Part shown: piece after piece, positions 10,430 to 22,511 of the stretch
Numbering within the stretch: position 1 is the stretch's first letter
Layout of the letters: each line of letters starts with the position of its first letter
From: Coprinellus micaceus
Lineage: Eukaryota > Basidiomycota > Agaricomycetes > Agaricales > Psathyrellaceae
Direction: 5' to 3'
Assembly: GCA_951394405.1 (NCBI GenBank)
Contig: OX596341.1
Span: 2,294,001-2,358,000 of the forward strand
Length of the DNA stretch: 64,000 nucleotides
Program-made: the position numbers and the translations under genes
Notes under the pieces: model-generated
What the model was told of the DNA's origin: nothing
Seen by the model: the letters and a program-made list of their open reading frames with translations, nothing else
Databases searched by the model: none

Positions 10430-13090
10430 ATGGCACAATACCTTCAGGGCGCCAACCGTTTTCATATTACGAATATGTCGATCAACCAGCCGGCGCTCAT
10501 GACATCGAATGGTAAGCCCCCTTTCATCCCTCGTTGAAAAGGTGCTCAGGAAGACGTTTTCAGCGATTGAAAAGCTCGCTGAGTGCGCTTCCGCAGGCGC
10601 AAGTTTCGACTCCAAGCAGCGATATCCCGCTCCACAGTGTTATCCTGGAACACAAGGCAATATCTTGGAAGATATCAGAACGTGGTTCTCGCGGACGCCA
10701 ATGGAACAGCCAATACTCTGGCTGTATGGCCCAACAGGCATGGGGAAAACCACCATCGCACAAACAGTCGCCCAAGAGATTGAACAGCAAGCCCAGCTGG
10801 CAGCAACATTCTTCTTCTCCCGATCATCCCCCGACCGCAGCGATTCATCCGGGTTCGTTGCAACCATCGCCTTGCAGATGGCTCTCAAGATACCCGGGCT
10901 ACAGTCCCTCATCGAACAAGCTATACACAAGGACCCCACAATCTTCTTTAAGGCTCCGCCTGTTCAACTCGAGAGATTGGTTATCGAACCCTGCAAATCA
11001 GTTCAGGATTTTGGAGCCGAGCGGTGGCTTCTCATCGTGGATGGACTCGATGAATGCCTTGGCCCTCCAGGATCCGATCGCGAGCAAGAGCAAGAGCTCA
11101 TTTTAAATCTCCTACACCCCTTACTCTCCGCTTCCTTTCCATTTCGCCTGCTTCTTTGCAGTCGAGCTGAAGAATGGCTCAAGGTTGCGTTTGACGAGGA
11201 GCCCTTCTTGGCCATGTCGAGGCGGCTACCCTTGTTCCTCACGAGCAAGCTGAATGAAGACATATGGCACTACGTCGACAAGGGGTTCGAGCGCATTCTC
11301 CATGATCGACACCACGCCAAGTCAATGAAGTCTGTGCAGAAGCCGTGGCCATCAATGAACATTCGCCATCGCCTCGTAGAAAAAGCCTGCGGGCAATTCA
11401 TCTATGTTACAACCGCCATTGGATTCATCGGCAATCACTGGATGACACCACCTGAACAACTCAAGAAACTCATGGCGTCGATATCTCGACCAGGACAAGG
11501 GCCGCATATATTCTCCGACCTCGAAGCGCTTTACACGGATATCCTGAAAGCCTGCCCGAATAAGGATGCTATGGTTCAGTCTATGGGGGATTTGATGTGT
11601 GTTTACATCATGGGGGGCTGCGACCTATTGGCACTCCTGGACGGTATGTTCGGCAGGTCCACCGGAGAGACTTACCAAGGTCTTCGAGGTGTACATTCGG
11701 TCGTCGATGTCGAGAACTTCGCCGCGACCAAGAAGGCTGTATTCCATTCGTCGTTTCAAGATTTTATCACCTCCCCAACCAGGGCTGGCGACTTTGTCAT
11801 AGATGCTCCCTTAGTGCACACCCGGTTTCTATGCAAGTGTCTGGACATCCTCGAGCTTCGGAGGTATGACAGCGGTACGTTCCTCCTAATTAGTTCTGCG
11901 ACCACAGCACAAAACATTAAATTCTAATACTCGCCAGCCTTGTACAAATACGCCTTTAACGCATGGCGGTCTCATCACCTTCCGGCCGCTCGCATCACCG
12001 AGGAACTTGGCAACCGCATTTTGGCGTTCGACTTCGAGTCGTGGTTCATCGACAGTTGTGGTACAACTTCGGGGGCGCCTGCTCACTGGTTTCCCAGACT
12101 AGGGAACTGGGTGTGGGACCATGGGTTATTCCAGCAATTCCAACTCGACGCGATACCACAGGTTTCCGAGTCTCTCCGACAGAAGGCTCTTCAGTGTGCA
12201 TGCCACCTGCGGTCATCATACGACCGAGCCATGGTATGGTTCCTGGACAATGACGAGTCCCATCGTCATGGTCGTTTCAGGCGTCTACTTGAAGCATGCT
12301 TCTCCCCCTTGGTGGAAGATGGGAAAGCGGATTGCGATCGCTTATCGGTGGTTATCCCAGGCTCGGGTGAGCATGAGCTAGATTACCCTCTGCTAGCGGT
12401 CCGTGGAGAACCCTCAATTGTCGATTTTTTCGCCCAAGACCTCGTTCGCTCCTGGGGCCTGTATGCCGCACCGATATCAATTTCTGCAGGCCAACTCGCA
12501 CAAATCATTGACGACAACCCGGATATAATGGCACGGGAAGAGGAAATATGGCCTAGAACGCCCAGGATTAACAAAGTGCTCGATGTGACGGACCTAGCGT
12601 GTGGCATACAACTCCACATATTCCCCCCGCCGTTGCTTGCTTTCCTAGCAGACAAAAGCAGGTCTAAGCACCATTGCTTTGTCTCACAGGCGGGGGTTCG
12701 GTCGGTCCTGCGAAGGATGCTGGAGGACCTGTCTGGGTTGTCGCTGATGGAGGAGTATGCATGCACTTTACCTCAAGTCGGGAACAACTCTCGGGCATTG
12801 GAGTTGCCGTTCTCGCCGTGGTATGTCCATCGCACTGCCATTTATAATTCCACTGAATTTCGTCCCACCTTCCCCCTCGCCAAATCAGGTTCAAAGTTCT
12901 GTGCTTATTCATTGAATTGGCCTGGGAAGCCTCATGGGTTATCGGGAATTTGCTCAAAGTCCATGGCCCCAAGGTCCTCGGCGCCTTGGATGCACTTGGT
13001 TACTCTCACATGCAAAAGAGGTTCAAGCGGGCTGCCGCGAGACATTTGCCACAGGCGAGTTCTGTCTTGTGCATACAAGCCGCCACCTAA
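10430..13090 (+). CDS. NACHT-domain P-loop NTPase (STAND/NLR-like)
   Basis: Exons 10430-10511, 10564-11874, 11938-12820 and 12889-13090 give an 825-residue protein. The first exon uses ATG at 10430; a downstream ATG at 10509 is not the start because GTAAGC directly after it is the donor. Residues 49-60 (YPAPQCYPGTQ) are the linker typical of Agaricomycete NACHT proteins. Walker A is GPTGMGKT (83-90) and Walker B LLIVDGLDEC (183-192). The NACHT core and helical region extend to about residue 330. The C-terminal 430 residues show no WD40, ankyrin or TPR repeats. Related fungal proteins are NLR-like switches implicated in nonself recognition and programmed cell death, but the role of this one is unknown. 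The N-terminal effector part is only about 45 residues. Confidence 0.85.
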
Positions 13091-13970
13091 AGCTGACTTC
13101 TATGCTTCACACAGGGCTGGGTGATCCATCACAAACACCTCTAATGGTTCTCGAAGTGGCCTTAGACTGATCGGACACCAGAAGGCCGTTCATTCTGTGC
13201 CATATACCTCATTTCGAACGATCCACGGCTCTCATCTACGATGTTATGGGCATTCGCCGACTCCAGGAGCTCGGCACCACGTTGAAGACCAGGGGCCGCC
13301 TTTCAAAGGACGCATATGGGCAGATGTCGTGCCGCTGCTATTCCAGGAACCGCACCACGCTTGTGCAGCCCTCCGATGCGAAGGAACGGACCACACGTTG
13401 GAACTGCAACGTCTTTCCTGTCTCGAAGAGGGGTCGCGACGGGTCCCGATGCTGACACTCACCAGTGTTCGCCGGCCCTGGGTACTCCGCATACCGCCGG
13501 GCGCCTGCGAAAGCAAGCGAAATGATTATCGGACAGAGTGACGCATTCTGGCGTTGGACGAGGGGTTATGATTGTGTAGATGACGTCCTTGCATACGATA
13601 GCGGGGAGAGGGAGACGGGTAAACGAGAGGTTGAGAAATACACATGGGTGGGGATGAACATGGGAGAAGCTAGAAAACTAATAAACGGCAAACTAAAATG
13701 TCCAGCTACAAGCGGCAAAACAAGAAATGCAGGTGGCCTTCAGCTCTGCATGTGCAAGGTCGCGCAGGTAATCACGGCAAGGCCTTCGAAGAAATATACA
13801 TGTAGAGGAAAGATAATTGAAAGAGAGAAATCCGAAATCCGACCAAGATAGCGATCCAAGATGTGAGAGCAGTGTAAAGAGATGAGAAAGGTAATTAAGG
13901 ATGAAAACAAGGGGGTCAGGGTCTAGGCACTAGAATGAGAAGACGAGCGCATTCTGGTGTACGGCCATTC
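13091..13970. other. Intergenic between convergent NACHT and G-alpha genes
   Basis: An 880-bp region between two stop codons. Short frames (for example 13465-13851) are not protein-like. I expect two 3' UTRs and nothing else I can support. Confidence 0.55.
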
Positions 13971-16677
13971 TCACATGAGATCGGCGCGGCGGAGGTGTTC
14001 ACGCAAGATAGACTCCTCGACTGTAGCAAGTGAGGCGCGCCAAGGTGCCAGGGCGCACAGAAGCACATGCGTGAAGCGTTCGAGAAGCACGGGGACGTGA
14101 ACGATATCCGTGTGCGATGCGACCGCGGTACCCAGGGAATGGCAGGGGTTTAAGTGGGAGGTTGATTGAGCCCGGGGAAGGGGATGAGGACCGATTGTTG
14201 TCAGTGTCGTCAAAGGGCCACGGGAAGACGGAAGAGCAAAAGCGGTCAAGGAGCCACGAGTAATAGAAGAGGTTTAGTCAGTGAAAGCAGAGAAAATAAG
14301 TTAAAATAGACGCACCTGCTCCAAGGGTAATCGCAGTGGACCTCGTGTCCTGTGGGAAGATAGAGGATGTATCAGTCCATGATACTTGAACGGCAAGAAT
14401 GGGCGGGGAGAAGATCAGCGGTACGTTGAAAGTATACATCGCGAAGGCCACCTTCGTTGATAGATAAATGCGGCAGGTTCAAAGCAATAAGGTGGTGGGT
14501 AGAAAGGTGTGGCGTGAGCCAGGCACCACCGAGAAATAGAAGAGAAGATCTTCGAGGTTGTATGATCCAGAGACGGGAGGAAGGGGGAAACACGCACAAT
14601 GACCGCGGTGAGATGCACATAGAAGGGTCGCTGCATGGGGGAGTTTCTCCGAGCAATCTCTTTGAAGTGCTGTTTAAAGTCTATTGCGTGCGCGTGAAAG
14701 GAATAGCCGATAATCGTAAGTCAGAGACACGTAGAGCTTCTCGATGGTGTGGAGAGTACGTACATGCGGTTGCGTTGTCAAAATCGTTTCTGCGGTCGGA
14801 GTAGCTGGGTATCGAGTCGCGAATTCGGTTACCTCGTTGAAGCTTGGCACGTAGCAGGTCGCACTTGTTCAGGACTATATGCGCCAAGAAAAGGATGATT
14901 AGCGCAGGTATGGAGGGGAGAATACGCAGAGGACGTACACAGGATAAGCTGTGCCTTTACAAGAAGCTTGCATTGGCAGACTGATGCCCATAGCAGATAA
15001 CTGTCTTCCAGCCTGTTTACTTTCCGGTCTTCTGCGAGCTTCTCATCGAAGGGAGATACTGCGACAGGGGTGAGTACAACGGACAACGACCTTTGGCAAA
15101 GCATCACATACTTGGTCTAGGAGAGTAACGACATATCAGTCGATGTGTGCATATATGCGGGGCTGGGTAGTAGGACTCACGCGAGGAAGATGATTGCGTC
15201 AACTATGACACGGGTATTAGCGGACGAGTCTCGCCGATGATAGCCCACTCACCATCGTCAAAGTAAGGGTACCATGCCGCTCGCTGATCGATACGAAATT
15301 TCAGTCTCGTGAGGGCGACGTAGACCGACAATACGCACACTGCTCCGGGTTCCACCAACGTCATATATCCGCCATTCTTGACCAACGGTCCGTCCTATAT
15401 GCGGATGAGCGCGGGTATATCGTGCATTTCGAACGAAACTACAGTACCATGATCGAAGATGAACTTGTATTCCTGAACACCCAGTGTTCGCAGTCGGGCC
15501 TTGACAACGTCCTCGTCAGTTGGCTGGTAGGTTCTTGAAGCTATTCTCTCGGAGTCGTTTAGGAAGCTGTGTGAGGACGTATGAGGTACGAGAAAGACAA
15601 GAGGAGTCAGAATATAACGCACAACCCTGGCATGTCCTCGAGCCTGATTTTCCGTCGAGCCAATACCTCCTGCACTGTCGAGTCTTCCCACAACGTCTTG
15701 ATGTCGTCTTTCAGCGTTCCTAGCGTTTCCCCGATGTCGTCCTCCCATTCCCGCGACCCAGATGTTGGGGAGGTTGCCACGGGGCTGTCGCCACCGTCGC
15801 CTTCCGTCACGTCCCCTTTCGACCCGCTGGCCTGGCCCCTGCTCTTACTACTCTTGAATTTGCCCAAAGCCGTCTTCCAGCCGTTGGAAGAGTTAATCGA
15901 GAACTCGTTGATGCGATTCTTGGTACGGGAACTTGAAGAGTGGGTGCCCTCCTCAACGTCCTGAAATGGCGCAGCACTGGTTTCCGTCGTCGACCACATT
16001 TCGAGGCTGGCAGAACCCAGCCGTCGTTCGAGGTCGAGCTGGAGCTCAATGAGCTTGACGAGGCTTGTACGTAGTTGTCGGTGCTCATCCTTAAACTTGA
16101 GACGAGGAAGGGTTCGTGCTGCCCGAGATAGGTCTTCTTGAGAGTCGTCGTGGTTCACTACTGGGTAGTCGGACATTTCTGCCGTGAGGTGCTCAACGAC
16201 TAGGTTCACGTTCCGCACGAGATTGAGGAAGATGACCGGACGCCATGCTGCGCGTTCTTCTGCCCATTCTCGTCTTGCGTATGTCAACTGGAAGTCTATG
16301 AAGGGCATGCTTGAGCTTCCAATTCAAACGTAGTTGGATATGTACCCACTCTTCAACGTCGCGGTCTTCCCACTTTCACTCTGACCTGTCGTGTGTGGAT
16401 ATGTCAACGTCATACAAACATATGAAGACCCCCTGGTAACAAACATACCCAAGAGCAATAGCTTTACCGGTCTCTTCTTCTTCCTGTCATTCTCCCTCTC
16501 TCTTCGCAGTCTCTCGTCGATCTCATCACTGATCCTCTTTGCCTCTGCCTCTGCCGCCTCCCTGATCTGCCGCCGTTCAGGAGTTTCGTCGTGTGGCGGT
16601 GCGGTAATCGCTGCGAGGGGGTCATCATCCAAGACTAAAGCACCGGAGCTGGAGGGATCTGAAACACAGCATGCCAT
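13971..16677 (-). CDS. Atypical heterotrimeric G-protein alpha subunit
   Basis: Thirteen exons close the frame at 522 residues: 16677-16449, 16385-16350, 16295-15623, 15566-15448, 15394-15339, 15283-15253, 15202-15181, 15116-15112, 15058-14939, 14874-14764, 14680-14598, 14349-14316, 14020-13971. G1 is GQSESGKT (77-84), the switch I Arg and Thr are R337 and T340, G3 is DVGGTRS (364-370), G4 NKCD (433-436), G5 TAVID (492-496). The protein starts MACC, so it lacks Gly2 for myristoylation but has two Cys for possible palmitoylation. A Ser/Gly/Asp-rich insert of roughly 100 residues (about 165-270) sits in the helical domain. The catalytic Gln of switch II is replaced by Thr368. Exon 8 is only 5 nt. 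The last intron (295 nt) is unusually long. Basidiomycetes carry many divergent G-alpha genes; the partner receptor is unknown. Confidence 0.85.
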
Positions 16678-19600
16678 GTCGGCAAGATATGGGAGGAGGA
16701 GGAGGACGGGGAGAGTGACAGAGGGAGGTTGAGTGGACGCAAGAAAAGTATACGGCCAGGGAGCTTCGTCGGCTACAGACCACGTTCAAAAGGTGTCGTG
16801 AAGCTGTGGATGATCGCTAGGTACGATACGATTTCATGTCAAAGAATTTTACCAAAACTACAGCGCATTTGGCACAGAGCTTATGTCCACGCCGGAGCCA
16901 ATCCCCACTTGATTCCACCCCTTGCCGTACAAATGTGGATGCCTCGTTCCCACCTAAATCGCTTGGGCAACGGGATCTTCCACCTCATGGCCCCGCTAGG
17001 CGCTGGCCGGCACGGCCATGAACGGAGCAAGGAAGTTTCCAACAGAGACTTCTTCTCGTCCCGCTTGCACTGTGATATCCGGCCGCCCTCTTCCAGTGCT
17101 CCCCAGAGATAACAATGGTCCGGTACGGTCCTCTGGAGTTTGCCGCGTATGTGCCCCCCAAGAGGCTATTCATTTCTCCCAAAAATTGCCCGGTAAGGGC
17201 GACGGGGCGGTCTCCAAGGGGAATAATTATTTACGTGCGCCACCGGCGCTTAACTGCTCTCGGGTACGGACGCGCGGAACTCTGGCGGAAGCAACCGTTT
17301 CCCAGTGGGCCACGTTATTTCTGGCATTCCTCGGAGACCACCCTGACACGTCTCCAGTCCAAGTATGGAGTCCCCCACTTGAATTAGACTCGATATTTTC
17401 AAGGTTCAGAGCGGCTATTCAGGGCATGTCACGACTGTGACGAGGCTTACGGTAAGATGATTCAGATGACATGCCAACAGAAGCTTCCGTCGCTCTTTTG
17501 TCAACCCCAAGGAAGACAGGGTTTCCTCAGATAACGAGAAGGAGAGCCCCTCCATTCTGACAAGCAGAGACGTCGTCTCAGTTTCTTGAGCGGCCTACTT
17601 ACCAGGCAAGCCCAGAATTTCGAATGCGGCCCACCCAAATCCCTAGGCACCCAAGTCTTCCATACACTCCCCAGGCCAAGGCCAGTGGTGCAACAAGAGC
17701 GGGCTACAGGGGTCTCCGATGTCCACGACTCCAGGTAACATTCCCGGGAGGAGTTCATTTCACGGCTGTCACAAACCCGAATGTATTGTGAACGACATCG
17801 CCACCATCACCAAGTGGAAAATCATTGGCCTCGTTGCAGGGTGGCGGCTGGGGGGGCTCGTATTTTACGCTCTTGGTATGGCGGACGACTTCCTCAAATG
17901 CTCCGTCGTGACTCATATCAAGGCACCACGACACTCCAGCGGTTCCTCGCTACCCTTGTGATGAGCGCCCAGAGCCCCGAAAGCTGTACATTCGCGGGCT
18001 TCCTCCGATGAACATCCAGACACCCCCCCGGGCAGATCGTATCGATACGACCCTTCCTCAAGGTCCTCAGCGGTGGATTCTATCCCCCAGCCTGTCAGAA
18101 CGCCTGGTCTTGTGAGTGACGTCAAAGATGTCGATCGTAGAGCACCCGACGTTTGGTTTGTTGGCCAGGCTTTCCCGTACTGCACCTACCCTCCGAGCCG
18201 AACGCATAGAAGAGTCAAAACCGTCCGCAAACGCATGGGCATCGATCGGTGACAGGAGGCGCCGAGTAGCTGCGGCTGCCCAAGCACAACGAAGTGGATT
18301 TGTTACCCTTACTCATCTGTGCGTAAGTAAACAAGGTCAGGGTTTCCGCGGATACGACACAAAACGGACGCGGCCGGAAGCCTGTTGAGAGGCGAACTAG
18401 ACGGTGTACATCCGGTTCACCTTGTTAGACTTATGGCTGCTAAAACGCAAGTACGGGCAATAGATATGCCGATGGGGCAACTGGGCAGGAAGCTTTTTTT
18501 TTCGTAAACGCGATCTCCGCGTTTCTGTAAGACCTGCCTTCATACCCGTGCCATTGGCTTCTGGTGACGGCCTCGTACGACGGAAAGATTGAAGATACGC
18601 ACCTCATTAATCTTACTCCGTGACTCCTCCTTCAACTGACCCCGATAAAGCTCTAATAGCGTTCACAACAGTTCCGAGTCAACACCTCCGATGATGAGCG
18701 TCAGTGACACGTTTGCTTTGTCTAGGCTCAGAAGCCCTATATTTAGCGCCCAAACGCATTCAGCCCGCAAACCTTCGTTTCGAGCGTCTTTCGCGCTGAT
18801 GCCGGGCGCACAGGGCGCCTATGAGCGCTAAGCGATGATTGGAGGTATCGCATACCGGCGCTCGCATCGCGAGCCAACGAGAGGGCCACAATTCGCCCCT
18901 TCGGGGAGGGGAGTTGCCGGCGGTGTGGGTCCTTGTGTAACCGCTTTTGGAGCGGGCTCGAGCACCGAGTTCAGCCACTGCGCACCGCGCCCAGGCCAGT
19001 GGACGATCCGCGCTTCGGCCGCAACTCCGCTTCGCTTTCAGACCCAACCGTGAAAGGGACGTCATCGAGACGAAGGGTCTAGTCGTCTGGAATTGAGAGT
19101 TAATTCGAGTAGGATGAGTCGTAAAGAAGGAATAAGATTACCGAGTACGAAGGTGGGGCAGACTGGGTCGAGGTCTTGGTGATTTTATTGCAGGCGGGGC
19201 GGAGCCAGGCCACCAGCTCGTTCTGGCCTGAATGAGAAATGAGATCCGGAAGGGAGGATGAAAAAGGACTCCGATAGTCGTTTAGTCGAGGCGAGAAATT
19301 ACTTTCAACAGCCTCAATTGGTAGGACCCTGGGCCCCACATGCACAGGCGGGAACCGCTTCCGAGGGTATGAGAAAGTCCAAGCGCACGAGCCCAAAACG
19401 AGGACTGCAGCTGCCCTCTAGCCTTGTGGCTTGGAATGTAGGGTCTAGAAGCTGAATGTCGGAGAGGCTAAGGGAGATCCGTTGTACGTGCAGGGATATA
19501 CTTCATCCAAGGGTACATTGCACCGCCGTGGGTGAAGCATGTTTCATTCGAAGGTGTTCTCGAGATAACGAGCGAACATCCAGACGGTTGATGATAAACA

Positions 19601-21152
19601 TACCGTGATATACCCTCGAATGCCATAGGTCGTGGGCTTTCAGCCGAGACTATATGTTGATACAGACCCGCCGTTGTGGTCCATCCAAGCCACATTTTGC
19701 CCTAAAAGGCCCTTCATATTCGTCATAACCCTACAACGTTGCATTGGGCATTCCCCCGAGAGGTATGAATGGAGAAAGCGAGGCGAAAACATACGAGCGT
19801 GGGGTGGCCTTGTATGTTCTTGGTTTAATGACCTGGGCGTGCCTTCTCGCCCGGGTTTTGTTCGACATGCTGCGTTCCATTGGCCGGATTGAAAGGATTC
19901 GGGACACAAGCTAGGGTCGACAGGCCATAGAATCTTGGGATCCCGAGTTCTGACCTAGAGGAACTAGAGAATCCTAGATTTCATGATGCAATATGGGTAG
20001 GCAGGCTTTGAAGCAACCCTGACTAACCCAGCCGCAGCATTGCCCGGCGAGGCCGTATTCTGGAATCCCAGGGCTGCCGCCATGAGAGTAGGTTGTATCC
20101 TGCTCTGTGTCCGGGCTACCTAAATGCATTTATCACCATTATGTGGAGCGAGGTGTAAAGATGTTACTCACCGCTGGTTTCTGGCCGCGGGTGGTCCCCT
20201 TGGCCTCACCAGTCCAGGTTCCTGAAGGGGTCGCCCCCAATGACACAAAAATAGTGGTTCGAGGATATATCAAAACGACAGTTCCAACCATCGGGGAGGG
20301 TCCCACGTCATTCCGCTAGGTCTGCACATGGTCTAGGCCGGATTTGACTCAACGTGAACGCCCCAGAGGGATCATGACATGCTTCACCAAGGGATAGATG
20401 AACCTTACTTGCGCCTGACGCAATCGTCTCCGATTGAATCGACAATTCTCCGACAGACTGCGTGGGGCGTGAGAGGTGTTCACAGCCATAGCCCCAGAGG
20501 CGCGAGTCGAGTCTTTCGCACATATCAATTCCTGTCTGGCATACAAGGAAGGTCAGAACCGCGATACGCAGGGTGAAATATGGTGACACACCTCTCAACC
20601 GCAATTGCCGTCCAGCACCAATCATCGGCCTCCGCTTAATTGGCTCTGAATGCCGTACACCTCTATACATCCCTAGTAGCAGAACACCCAAAGGCTTCTG
20701 ACGCCTTGACGTCGAAGAAGCTTCGAAAACTAGAAAGCTCCACACCAAAGGGGCGCGGAGTGGCGGAAGTCATACTACTCACGTCAGATGTTGGTGCGTC
20801 AAGAAAACAGGCCAGTATCGGGTGCAGGCAGAGTCGAACGTTCGTACAACAATTGATTGATCATGGAGAGGGGAAACATAGACTGAAGAAAATGATAAAG
20901 TAAGGGGGGCAAAAGGGGGCGAGGATAGGGCGCTTACGGGGTACATCGTTGATAAAAACAGAAAAATCTCGGAGAAGGACGCGCGAAGCAACATGGAGAC
21001 GGAATGGGACGACGGCTAGAGGTACTAATACACTGGTTCAATGATCCAGACTGAAGAATAATCGACGAAAAGGCGAGAGGGGGTGCAGGGGAAGAGTGCC
21101 ATAAGGAAGGGCAAAAAGTTCGTAAAGGAAACGGAAGGGAAATAAAAAGAAA
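16678..21152. other. 4.5-kb gene-empty block
   Basis: Both strands contain only short frames with unbiased composition. I could not assemble any exon series with a recognisable domain, and I see no clear terminal repeats, tRNA or rRNA. Possible contents are promoters of the flanking genes, degraded transposon sequence or a non-coding transcript. Confidence 0.55.
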
Positions 21153-22511
21153 TTAATCCGTCCTCTGACGCTTGCCATCTCGGTCAGCATCGTCGACAGT
21201 GGTCTCCGCACCGTCTTCACTTCGTCGCTTGGCCGCGGTAGTATCGTCCTTCGCAAGTCCCTGACCTCGAACGAGCTCCAACTCTCGCTCGAGACGAATG
21301 CGCATCTGGCGCTCCTCGTCCCACAACTTCTTCACCTCCTCGAGCTGAGTCTGCAGGTCACCCATGGCTTGGTCCATGAGGAGCTTCTCCAGTGTCCACT
21401 TCTCGATATTCCGGGCCTCGTTCTCCTTGAGGTGGTGGATATACTGGACAGCGCGGGCGAGGATGGCACCCTTGGCCTTCTCACCAGTCCCGTTCGGTAC
21501 AATCCGACCAAGCTCGTTGATGCCCTCGTTGATGTTCCCTCGTCGGCGACGTTCGACTTCTTTCTAAAGGAGAATGAGCAAGAATCTCAACGTCAGATGA
21601 CTAGCAGAACGCACGTGGTTATCCTTCCTCTGCCTTTGCCATTCTTCAGAGCCAATGGCTGGGTTGCGCCCTCGGCGGGATGTGCTGGCAGAGGCACTTC
21701 CGGGGGTTGCTCCGTTTGAAGAATTTGCAGATGGTGAGCCTGCCCCGTCCTGTGTGGAGACAGGGGCAGCGGCGGAAACGGGAGCTTCAGAGCCATCGGT
21801 AGGGGGCCGTGGTTGGGCAGGCTGTTGCTGCATCGCGACAGCGCTCAGCTGGCCAAGATTAGGGGGCCCGCGGGGGTGGGAAGATGGGCCGGGGTCGTTA
21901 ATTCCCGGGGCACCAGGAGGGTACTGGACAGGGATGCCCGCTTGACTAGGGAAGGGGTTCTGGGAAAGGTTGGAGAGGGTCTGTGCGGCGTCCTGCTTCT
22001 GGTTCGGGTTATCGATGCCCTGGATGAACAGAAACGATTAGCCGACAATCGCGGCAAGAGGAGGAAAGAAAGATGAGGAAGTTGAAATAGGCGCGGGTGA
22101 TCTCTCTCGTGACCGCTCGCGCCCTGCTCGTGCTCCAGGGAACGCGCTAATTAGCAGTCACGTGGAGTAGATAGTAACTCGTTCCTCGAAAGTCTAAACC
22201 ATGTCTAGCGGCAAGCAATAGCTTATGAGAATGCATAGAGGTTCAAAAACGCCTCGGGAGAACACCCCACACAAACCGACGCCACTCAAAGACATGTTTA
22301 ACCAGCATACTATACACACCTGTGTGAACGCGCCAGGGAGAGATCTCAGGATCTTGAGGAGCTGTGCCGGCTCGATATTGAATGGCATTCCATTGGCGTA
22401 TTCTGCGGGGACCGCACCAACAGGCACGGCGACGGGCGGCTGATTAGGTTGAGCAGCGGTAGCAGGGGCAGCTGGCTGGGCGACAGGTTGATCTGGTGCG
22501 GCTGACGACAT
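21153..22511 (-). CDS. CBF1: CBF1-like bHLH-zipper transcription factor
   Basis: Exons 22511-22320, 22019-21615 and 21563-21153 give 335 residues. A Gln/Pro/Ala-rich N-terminus precedes the basic region RQRKDNHKEVERRRR (about 193-207). H199, E203 and R207 fit the 5-9-13 pattern for contacting CACGTG boxes. The HLH follows (GNINEGINELGRIVP ... ILARAVQYIHHLK), then a leucine-rich coiled coil and a basic tail GKRQRTD. The basic region and loop match the Cbf1/USF group. In ascomycete yeasts Cbf1 binds RTCACRTG at methionine-biosynthesis promoters and centromeres; in this organism the targets are unknown. Intron 1 is long (300 nt) and contains a GTCACGTG site. Confidence 0.85.
22159..22164. promoter_or_regulatory. 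CACGTG E-box in intron 1 of the CBF1-like gene
   Basis: The site reads GTCACGTG with flanks, matching the known yeast Cbf1 consensus RTCACRTG. It lies in the first intron of the gene encoding the presumed binder. A second CACGTG at 21612-21617 spans the exon 2 donor and is probably dictated by the His codon plus the GTGCGT splice site. Confidence 0.45.

Noticed and set aside
10509..10563. ATG at 10509 as start of the NACHT gene
   Set aside because: ATGGTAAGC is an exon end plus donor. Splicing to 10564 joins the family's usual N-terminus in frame from the ATG at 10430.
17018..17440. 140-residue plus-strand frame in the empty block
   Set aside because: Composition is not protein-like and no neighbouring exon extends it.
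21612..21617. Second CACGTG in the CBF1-like gene as an E-box
   Set aside because: It straddles the exon 2 donor (His codon CAC plus GTGCGT), so coding and splicing already explain it.
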